Source: Cydia pomonella (taxonomy: Eukaryota; Arthropoda; Insecta; Lepidoptera; Tortricidae). From it: a stretch of 64,000 nucleotides of DNA. Shown here in pieces: positions 51,101 to 63,100 of this stretch. A program made the translations under genes and the position numbers. Each line of letters begins with the position of its first letter. Within the stretch, counting starts at the first letter, position 1. The DNA lies in assembly GCF_033807575.1 (NCBI RefSeq), contig NC_084703.1, forward strand, positions 13,578,001 through 13,642,000. Reading direction: 5' to 3'. The notes beneath the pieces were generated by a model that worked only from the letters and a program-made list of their open reading frames with translations, was not told the origin of the DNA and made no database searches.

Positions 51101-54100
51101 TAAAAGTAAAACACCAGAGTTTAAATAAGAATAGTTAACGTAAAATGGGTTATGAATGGGGAGAGGAGGGATGACAGAGGGGTGAGTTGCTTCTTACAGG
51201 CTACTGCTATGTAAATTATATATTCTAATAACAAATCAAGCTATTATAATGTTCATAATCCCAAAGTGTCGATCCAACAATTTTCAAAACTCACCTTAGT
51301 AGGAAATTCCTCCTCACCCCTACTACGGGGTGAGCTGGGTGGGATTTTCTACTATTTCGTATTTATCCTTAAAGTTATGAAATGGAACTACACAAAATCA
51401 TAAAAAAAAACTTAAATTCAAACGACCGGTATGTACATATAAAAATCAGTTTGCCACGTGTAAAAACAAAGTTTTATCGAGGTTTGAATGTCAGTTTTGT
51501 CCCTACTCACCCCATTTTATGGTACGTATTTTTTTATAAGTATATAGCGTTAGATATGAATAAGTGTATCAGGTACCGTACCTACAGTTAAAATAAATAC
51601 CTGCCGCAGTGTGATCACGAAATATGACGAAACTTCGAGTTGCAAAAGTATAATTTTCAATAACAAAATTTCTGACAATGACTAAACATTACATTTATTT
51701 AATTATTTATTGGCACACTCTTGAGAAATAGCACCAGAGTGTCAACAATAGCTTAATGGAATTGTATGTAATAAACTAGTGTATGAGAATTTGAAATGTA
51801 ACCATTGACCAGTCAACCGCATAATTCGTTGGCGTTCACAAGCCGGCTATTATTTCCGATTGCTACTACCTACTCTTACGCACCTGTCGTTGGGACACCG
51901 TCCAAGGCTAAAAACGGTGAACTAATAGGGTATTTGACTTAGTACTTAGTCCAATCAGAACTTTTTTCGATCAGTCAAAAGAATTAGCCACTATGGAGTT
52001 TATATAAAACACGAAAAGGTGACGTCCCTTTCATATTAAATTATCTTTGTAGTCTCCGATCTATTCAATAAAAATTATGGCAACGATGTAAAATAATCTA
52101 TTACAACTAGAGTCAACTTCCCTATTGTATACATAGATATTATTCCTACCATAGACGAACAATTTTTATTATCAATATTTATTAATATCGTATTTTACGA
52201 AAGATAACGTGATAATTGATTAACTTATCTATGAAGATTTAACCTGTCTCTTTTTTTCTTTCAATTTTCAATCAATTTTTGCAACATTTGACCACGCTTG
52301 CCGGCGTATTAATTTTTTTTCTTCGAACAATTAATGCATTGACGTCTCGATTTGACTGACGGCAGTTTGATGGATGAGGCCATAGAGATAACTGTCAATG
52401 TCTGTGTGTCACGCGTAAATACTAGGAAATTGGTGGATGATGGAATCCTAGTTGTGTTTTACCGAAACTACGTCCTTAGTATTCTAGGTCCATGATTCCT
52501 ACTAATAAAGAAGTATAGATATATATCACAAAAACGAAATTGTTTAGCGAGTTAAACTTAAACGTTATATGTATATTAAGAGTTACGTCGGGTCAGCACC
52601 TTGTATCTATTTGCCGGGCCGATTGATCTATGTGATCAAACTACATTTTACCGAAGAAAAAGTCCCGCGTGCTGTGGTTATTTTCACAGCTTCCATAATA
52701 AAATCTCATAAAAACCACGTCACACGCTCACATCACAAGAAATGCGTAAAACGCCTTTGAAAGAAGCCACATGCTCGACGTTAAATCGTTTTAAGCATCT
52801 TACACCTGGGTACAACACAAGGCCTTTTTTACTAGGAAAACTAGCCATTCCTCTTTGTATACTAGATCAGTCCAGTTTAGAGTTCACGAGTATGTTTTTG
52901 GCTTATATAAGTACTACCGCATTTTCTGTTGTATTACTTATCCCATATTTCCTACAGAATTATTTTTAGCAAGTACCTTTACTCACAAATATAATTGGAT
53001 ACCCAATACTGATTAGAATTTGATATTGAATTATAATGTTGAGAATCTGGTGACAGAGATAATATAATAAATTCAACATGCTAGGTAGCATGGTGGTAGC
53101 TACTAAGTTGGATATTTTCTTCAGTATAAGACGCTGACACTGACATGTTGGGTACTTGCCGCAAAAAGAGCTATTACCGGCTTGAAAACATTTACACGCC
53201 ATTTTTCAGCGTTCCATACGTTCTCCGCTTTTACCCTACACATATGAGTCCTTTACTAAACCTTACATTAAATAAAAAATTGATTATGGATTTGACTGTC
53301 TATTTGTCTCACATCAAGCATAAAAAAAATATAAAGTAAGTTCAGTTTTTATAACACGAATGGCCAGTAGCTAGATCAGAAACTAATATAGAACCTAGGA
53401 CGTAACAACAATAGTCGTAGGCATATGAAATTTACTCAAAAATATCTACGTGTTTCCGTTTCCGTAGGTAATTGTCTAAGTTAAGCCAGGAAGGTTTTTT
53501 TGTAGTTGAGTAAAAATAACGTTACGTTGTGTGGAATTGCTTGTATTTTGAGGACAGCCAAGTATAAATAGAATTTAATAAATTCAGATTGTATGTAAAT
53601 TTACCTTCTTAAGTACAGTCAGTATCATAAGTAGCGGATGAAACAACGCGCCAAAAGTATCTGGTATTCTGATAAACTTTTCCAAATATAGATACATTTC
53701 CAAAATTCGCGCTCAAAAGTATATCCTTTACAGCCTTTGTTGTTCTATATTAAAGACATCACTTTTTGTTAAGCTGTTACAGAATGGTAGATACTTATGA
53801 AACGCTATTTGATCCGCTACTTTTGATGCTGACTGTAACAATTCATTTTGCTTACACATATATCAAATAAAATACTTATCCTACCCATAAAATGTCATTG
53901 TTTTTCCTGGCTGTATGTTTTTGACACTTAGAGCGCTTGTATCTTGTCATGCATTCACTTGTCATATAAATATCTGCATTTTAGACATGCCACAAACTAG
54001 TGAACTGAGATTTTCTGAATCCATGCCGCCCGCCACCAATTCCAAAGGGTCCGACGAGAAGATCTGCAGCCAGCCGGGGTGCGTCCACACAGGTGAGACT

Positions 54101-57100
54101 TGTAAAAACTTTAAGAACTACCTACATCATAATAGTTTGGACAATATCTCTTGTCAGTAGAGCATAGGCAGAGAGAATAATACTGTTTTTTTAACACTAT
54201 TTACTAATAATCACTCCAAAAAGGGATAAATGTAGTTTTATTTATTCTACTGCTACTGACAAAATTGTTTTGCCAGAATATATACAGTGTGTCGCTAGCC
54301 ATTGGACAAAGCCGAAATGTACATGGGAGAATAAACTTTTTAGCGTCACTCGTTGCCATGGTTACGATTAGTTGTCCAGGGGACAAAAGTTCATTGAAAT
54401 ACTGATTTTATGGTACTTAAATGTATTAAACTTGCGTTTTTGTGGTCGTTATAACCAATGTCCATAATGGGCCCCCTACTAAGCATGTTAATAGAACGGC
54501 ATACAACGTCTCTTCAAACAAACTGTGCCACTGTTGTCCCTTGGACAACGGGACAGGATAACAAAACAAAAAAAGTTGATTCACCCACATATGCATTAGG
54601 GTATTTAGAACCAGTGTACAAAGTATCATAACAACCGGTGTAGCGGTTTCGAAGAAATTAGCAAATTACCATTTTTTACTTTGGAGCAGCCTGTATGTGT
54701 TAGTAGCTCCTAAGGTAATATCTTCAAAGAATAGCATGGAACCTTCTTCGACCTTTTTGATTATACTTTGACTTTTTATTTTATTTTTTGTTCCTTTTTA
54801 TCTTTTTTATTTATGACACTAATAAGCTTCTAACTTTTGAAAAATGTCATCATTATCAAATATTTCGAACAACTTGTCAAAAACACTGCCAAAGATTAAC
54901 ACAGTGTGTTTCTTTTTGTTGTCGATTATTGGCATTATTGCAAATAACTTTTGTACGAAAAAAATATTTTTTTATCTTTTGTTCTAATTAAAAAATATTA
55001 ACGTCAGAGCATTCCTGAGAAGTAACCCTACGTGGGATTTCAGGGTTTGTCCAATGGCTAAGGTTACCCTGTATATTTTGTTGACATCATAAATGCACGT
55101 TATTTCGTACGGGCACATATTCTTACAGCATGCATATTGCTGATCAATTTATACGCTATATGTACACCCCGCTGCATAATTTCATGGTCACTTTATGAAT
55201 GTATTCATTCATTATAATGTACATGCAATTTTGCAGCTCGCTGTACCTTCCTACTACTCCAATTGCCATACTACATTCGTCCTCATAGCTCGTAGGAATA
55301 GAGTCCGCCTTAGCTAACGCCGCGCCGACATGACGTGACAAAGTGTAACAGTGCCACAATTATAATATTTGCCACTCCATGCTCTGTCATTACAAGGTCT
55401 GTGCAGAGTTAACTTGGTTCGACACATACATACTCGTGTATAGATCGTGTCATTCACGAAGACGCGTGCTTTCACTCGTATTGTCATGTTATTAAAGGTT
55501 AGATTTGACAAATCGGCGCGTCATCGTGGATGACAAAAACTATACACCGTGTTTTTTTGATTTCCGTTAATTTCAAGGGTGCATTCCTGAGCTTAAATTA
55601 AGTGACTTTCTCAATGACACCGGTATTCTAATTAAGTCCATTTCGGAGATAATGAATAATTTATTTTTTATCTTATAAGGCCCTTACGAGCGTACACACT
55701 TTCCTTATGGCCTGTTCACATATTGATTAGTGTTTAGTACGAGTGTGTACATTTGCTACTAAACGTAACTACTATCTCGGACGATCGATGTTCAAAATGA
55801 CATTGATATGTCACAGTTTTTAATAGGTTGGTTGAATTAAATGTAATGCCCGTGTTACAAGAACGCTATACGCAACATTTAATTACTTTTTATAATACAA
55901 AATTCAATTATAAAAAAATCGGGTTGCACTCCTGGAGTGCCGGCAGAAGTGAAAACTTGAATATTATCGTTGTGCATTTTTGATATTTTGGAGAAATTGA
56001 GTAGCAGTTTTATAAAAAGAGATAATTCTCTATTATACCTACGTAAATAAATTTGAGTGTGGAAGATATTTTGAAATGCGAATTTTAGTGTTAATATATA
56101 ACATATACAGAGTAATTCATGAGACGTGAGCAGGACTACAGCCTACACAATAAGTAAATGTGATTGAATCGTTCACCATCATATTGAGTAAAACAATCAC
56201 GCTTCTTTTCTGTTATTTAACTTTTTGGCAAGGAAAATTTTGACTATTTACAATCATGGGCACCCAACAACACAAAGATACAAAACAACACAATTAACAA
56301 AGATTAAACTTCTTTAACCGTTATGACACCACTTTGATTATGAAGAAAATAAAATGTCACACTTTAATGAGATACGTTTTTTCAAAAGTAACCAGGCTTC
56401 GATGACATTCAATTTGCACGTCACCATGACGTCACGTGTCCGTCTTACGAATATTCAATCCGGCGGTCACGTGACCCCTGATGCGAGTTTATCATTTTTT
56501 CCCCATCACAAAAAGTGCACAGCGCCGCCAAAGAAGATTTCACTTTTAAAAAAATATATTTAGTTTCCTGAAACGTACCTACTTACCCATAACCCGGAAT
56601 TAACGGAATTCAATAAAAACACGGTGTATATATACCACTAGGTATAAAACTTGCATTTACCTACACTTTATGTTACATGTATGAAAAATTAATGTTTTAA
56701 ATGTGTTCCGTACGATAAAAAAAACTTTAAAAAACCTAAGATATTGTTTCGAATTTATAATTCAGGAATATTTTACCAATACTTAAGCTTTATTATTAAG
56801 CTACAAATGTCACTTAAATTATGTATTGATTGGTCAGTCCGTAAGCGTGTATTGGAAATGAAAAAAAAGCTCTATAAATACTCGTAAATTTCTACTTAAG
56901 AAAACGACTTAGTGACGATTTAACGTCTCCAGGTTCTGCAATAAGTCTAATGTTTATTTACAATAAAAAAAATGCAAGGAATAATAAGAACAAACGCTTA
57001 TCAAGGGTATGGTAGAAGTAAGGACTACAATCTCCATGTACCAAAAATTGCCGTCAAAAAACCTTACATAGGTGGCGCTATAATACCTAGAATATTAGAA

Positions 57101-60100
57101 AAAAAATCAAATCATAGACAGCGCACTTCACTCCGCCTACGTCCTTAGCTTTAGCTACTTTGAAGAGATTTGAAACTATTATTTATAGCTGACAGCTGGA
57201 GACTTTTGTAACAGTTCTGCCTATGGAGATTGTATTCCGTTTCCGTACCTCTACCTTCCATAATCAAGGGCTTGTTAGAGTTGACAAGCGTTTATGAATG
57301 TCGCCAGTAGAGAATAAGCGTGTACTCGTTAGTACCCCGACAAATATGAAAATCGCAACGCGTGATGTGATGTGGATTCAACATCAACTATGTATATAGT
57401 TGCTACAACGACGTAATAACTTGCGGATCTTTTTACCCTTTGCGATTTTAGCATTTGTAAGATTCTGTATTTATTATTACAAATATCTGATAAATTCTTA
57501 TCATTATACAGCATCAAAACTGCTTCTGAACATGGACGAAAAAGTAGACCCATGCGACGACTTCTACCAGTTCTCATGCGGATCTTTCCTCAAGACCACG
57601 CGCATCCCCGACGACAAGACCTCCGTCAACACCTTCTCCATCATCACGGACCAGCTGCAGGAGCAGATCCGGGCGCTGCTCGACGAGCCCGTGGTGCCCC
57701 ACGAACCGCGGCCCTTCGTGCTCGCGAAGACCTTGTACCAGGCCTGCATGAACAGAAGTGAGTAACGTGACGCCCTTCCACCCGACTTATAATACAGCGA
57801 GAGCCAGCGAAATAACCACAAAAAGGAACGTAACAAAGCTTATTACGAGTATGGCGAGAAAATCTTGGGTACGGTTGTCATTGTTTTACAGTAACCATTA
57901 AAAACAATTACTGGCATTCTTTGGGTTGTAAAATGCTGCTTTCATACCGGCACTTAAATATGTTACGATTCACCGTAAGAGCCGTCATTTTCACACACAT
58001 TATCTGGCGACGATAGGTAGGTATCTCACTGGTATGTATGTGTTTTATGACGTACAGCAACTTTAACTTTGAATATAATATAAATTATTTATCCAACTTT
58101 CCTGTAAGTAACCGGACATTGGGTAATCAGATGGTGAATGTAATCAGAGCTATTCTCCTACCTCATCAAAATTTCAATCAACTTTACTACTTAGATGATT
58201 AAATTAAAATGAGTTGCTACTCATTGCCATAACACAACGATGCAGGTTAGATATTAACTGTTTAGCTAGATTTAGCTTCTAACACCGGCCGCTTGTTTTC
58301 AATTACGTTCGTCGAATAATACGAGACTATGTCCCAAAAAAAAACTACTTTAAGTAGTCTATATAGTTATAGTTACAGTACTAAAATATCGATAAGATGA
58401 ACGTATGTAAAGAAGACTTCAAAAATGTTTTTCTTGAAGTAAGGGCAAACATATTTGAGAATGTTATTTGGTAGGTATATGATAGCAGTCTTATTTAAGC
58501 GTTATATAAGCATTATTTAATTATTATTAACTTAACGCGTAATGACTGGATTCAAATATATTGAAAATTTGACATAATTATTGTACATTACTATTTTTAT
58601 CACTTGGGATATATTATGTCCTTAAAGACCCGTAGGCTAGGTGCCTGCTTACCAACAGGTGGAATGTACGCTTATTTGCCACCATCTTAGTTACATCTTG
58701 GTGTTTCATAAATCATTTAAGAAAGTAAGGTTACAATCGATTGGTTTTTATGCAAATATGCCCGGGTGACGAGATGGCATTATTACGTACAAATTTGCTG
58801 ATTTTGAAAGGGGAGTTTTTTTTTTACGTAATCATCCATAGACTTCATAGTCAATTTGAAGTTCATGTTTTTTTTTATTATCTGTAAAAATACTGTGAAA
58901 ATTGAACATAACACAGACCAAGAGAATAAGAGTTTGGGTCAATTCAAACATAACGCAATGTTTGATTAAATGTACCTTAGTTTTATTTTCAACGTTGGGA
59001 TGTTACCGCGCGTGATAGTTGCGAAAACACGTTTAACAATGTATTAAACTTTTAATCGAATTAGCATGGTACTCACGCCTCAGCGACACGAGCCATGTTG
59101 TTCCGAACTGCTAGTTTGACCTACATAATGTTGCCATGTTTCGCTCGACTGCAATATAATAAGAGAATACCATTTGGAACTAATGAACTGTTTAAACTTT
59201 GCTCATGAACACTGAATATTTAGAAGAGTACCTACTTACTTAGCTGTTCCTATTATTCAACATTGTTGCTAAATTTTGCTTAAGTTTGTTCCATAATTGT
59301 GAGTGAAAGCGAAAATAAATGTTACTGCTTCCGCAATTTTGCACAACCAAGTGACGTAAGTGATGGATGAACAAATATCGGAGCGGATACATTTCTACAC
59401 CCTCTCCTCACTACAAGACAACTCATTTCAACGACGGCCACGTCATCCATCACCTGGCTTTTATCTTTGGGCGTGTAGTTGGGTCAAAGTTGATCTCGAA
59501 ATGGGAGAACGTTTTTTACAATCAGTTTGCTTAAGAGGGAGTGGAACGCTAGGAAATTAGAAGGGAACAAAACATATATGGCGCGAAGTTGCGACGAGAG
59601 AAATGGCCCTCACAAGGGGTTTTCCCTTTATGTCAATTAGTCTGAAAATATACTTATATTTCTGTTTAAATTTTGCTCGTCCGCTCCTTCGGCTATACTA
59701 TTTTAATTCTAAAATTATACTGTTATGGCATACACCACTACAGGGTACATGTTTTCGTATTTCGTATTTTTTAAATCATGCCAACTTTAACCTGTTAAGG
59801 TTTGGTCGGAGTCTGCCCTTGCAAATATATTAGTTTCCGTGTGATTATTTTCATGTCATTTGCCCTTGTTTAAAACTTGTATAAATTCATATAAATTCAT
59901 TTTAAAAACTACTAAGAGGGTGCTCTAAGTACAATGTCAATTGTCGATAGCAAAACCAAGAGTAAAAAAATTTAACCAAGTGTAAATACATAGGCACCTA
60001 CACTTTCTTTTACTTACTAAAAACGTCTATGAATCATGTTTTTTACCATCAAGCCAATAGCGATTAGTTACTAGTTATAACTTTGAATATGGCTATACCT

Positions 60101-63100
60101 AGGCATACTGTTATTGGTATTTTATATTGGTACACTTATTCTTACTATAAGCTCTATCTCTGGCCAGTAGTAAAAGTAGTAAAACATTCCATAAATGAGG
60201 ATGAGGTTTTGAGTTTGGTTAAATCTAGCAATAATGTCTGAATCAAATAGGAATACGTTAGGATTAAAATTTGAACGTCCCTGTAAGATGATCAGTGTTA
60301 GTTTCCGTAGAGTGATTGCAAACTCACCTCTGGACGGATTGCAGGTTCGATCGAGGCACGCGGCACGGCGCCGCTGCTGGAGATGCTGCGGCGGCTGGGC
60401 GGCTGGCCGGTGCTGGAGGGAACCGCCTGGAACGAGAACGCATTCTCATGGGAGAAGTCCGTCTACAAGTTCCGGGCTGCGGGCTACTCCGTCGACTACT
60501 TTTTTGACTTCTCCATCGGAGTCGACGTCAAGAACTCCACTAAGAGAATCATCGATGTAAGGTTATACGTTATATGTAACAGGCTGCTTCAAAATACCTA
60601 ACCTTATACTTCCAATACATAATGTTTGCATGGCCGAAAGAACATGTAAGATATTTTATTTTAATATATAAATTCCGATAGTTAATTGACGTAACGATAC
60701 CTGTATTTGAAAGATACACATCAAGCATCTGGCTAGTCTTTCATCTTGGCATAAATTCTGTAATCCTGCATGGCATTCCGAAATAGTTCCAGTTTTCTTT
60801 AGTTTGATCTAAAATATGAACTATCGAACTAGTTAATTATGTGTTTTTATTTTTGATTTCGTTACCTGGAGCTACATTAAAGCAAATATATACTTACATA
60901 TATACATATGTACCTATAACCCTAGTTGTACCGTATGTGTATAGCAGACAAAATTATTGAGTGGATTGTTTCAGGTGCCTTTCTTTTCCAATATACTTAA
61001 ACCATTTGCCTGGATTTCTTGCCTTATTGCCTCCTCCACCCAATTCCTGCGAACAACGGCTCACCATCACCCAGGCTGCCCATAACGATTACTTTATTAT
61101 AAACTGCTTACTGCGAATAACTAGATTTATGCCCCGCTACTGCCATTGTTATTGCGAACGAAATATGTCATTATCAATACAGGAGCTAGCCGTTGACAGG
61201 AAGTTCCGTACTAATGTAATGTTTCTTTAGAGCCGTCCAAACAAGCGAGGGAAATAATAACATGAGCGCGCATATTTATCAACAGTTGGACCAAGCGTCG
61301 CTGGGACTCAGCCGGGAGTACTTGAACCGCGGGATGAGCGACAAGCTGGTGCAGGCGTACTACGACTACATGGTGGACATCGCCGTGCTGCTGGGCGCGG
61401 ACCGCGCGCGCGCACTCTCCGAGCTCAAAGACTCGCTGCAGTTCGAGATGAAACTCGCTAATGTAAGCACACGCCACCCGCCGCTCACCGACTTGGGTTT
61501 TACATACGACTGCTTTATGATTCGCCGACCAGTGTGTTTTTACGATCTTTCATCATGGAAGTTACCAAAACACACATTTATGTCGTGCTAAAAATTGAAG
61601 ACCGTAAAAGACAAAATGGTGTCATTACGATCTATAGGTATAAGATTCACACTTGATATGTGACCCAATTCCGTTATTAACATGTACTTAAATCGAATTG
61701 CGTCCTTCACACACAATTCTCTACACGTACACAACACATGTACATTTCAATATTGTATTTTACAGATATCCCTGCCTCTTGAAAAGCGGCGTAACGCTAC
61801 TAGCCTATACAATCCTATGACCATTGCTCAGATGCAACAAAAATTCCCTAGGTAAGTTATATTTAAAAACATTTTTGCGTTATAAATATTATAATTCATT
61901 ACATGATATTGCATTTACTTAACTCGTATTCTTTTGTTTAGGATCCCTTGGCTGGAATATATAAACAATCTTCTTGCGCCTCATACGCAGGTTGGATTAG
62001 ACGAAATTGCTATTGTCAATGTGCCCAAATACTTCTCGGAACTCGAGGTTTGTATTTATTTTGCAAATTAATGTAATATGATTAAGTTTTTCCGTATAAA
62101 TATAATTAGATAATTTAATTTTTTTATAAAACCAATTGCAGATTCTCCTCGAAACTACCCCGAAGCGTGTCCAGGCGAATTACGTTATGTGGCGGGTGGC
62201 GGGAGCGTCTGTGTCGTATCTGACAGAGGCGCTACGCCGGCGCCAGCTGACGTACGTGACGGCACTGTCGGGCAAGACCGAGCGCGAGAGCCGCTGGAAG
62301 GAGTGCGCCGACACCACCAGCGTCAGGTAACATTTCACAGCACTAACTTACGATGGTCGTAACAACCAAGATTTTTCACAGGGAATGTCAAAAAACACTA
62401 ATGCTGATAATGCTCTTTATAAGCGGTTGTCAATTTCTTGGTACAAAGCATTTATTTACTTGTTTTCTTTTTTAGTTTCCCCAAAACCGATAAATGCCAC
62501 TAATGGGGTTGTTGCGTCTATTTGAGTTATTTTACAACGTTTACAGGGGGTATTACTGCAATGTTCTGCCGCCAGAGAGCAGTACTAGCACGTATTGTAA
62601 ACCATAGAGTAATTTATACATACATACTATGCCATAAACAGTTTTTTGAGAAGTTTTCACTATGACATTGATGCATCAAGGCGGTTTGTTTACAGAGGCC
62701 TACCGCGAAACGCTAAAATCGTAAGGAGGTACTATCGCGTTTAAAAGTTCATACTAAGTATTCTAATAGGTAATCAATACGCATTAAACGCACGCATACG
62801 GTATTTTAAGCGGGAATTAGATACATAATAAAAATAAATTTTACCCTTCTTTCCGTAATTCTATATATTTCATTGAATGTGTACAGTCAGCATCAAATAC
62901 TTTGTAGCAGTCAAAGTGGCCAAATAGTTCGGTACCTAAGTAGGGTCTATAGGTGTGGCGTGGACATTTGATCCTCAGGAAAATCAAAATCGATTGACAT
63001 TATTTACAAAAAGCTGCCAAGTAGCCAATTCTAGTGAAAAAACATATACCGAATTTCGTTCATACGGACCTTCATAAAATACATTATTTGTTTTCTAATT

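Noticed and set aside
60234..61591. Separate small genes in frames overlapping exons 6 and 7
   Set aside because: They are out-of-frame or intron-extended readings of the peptidase exons.
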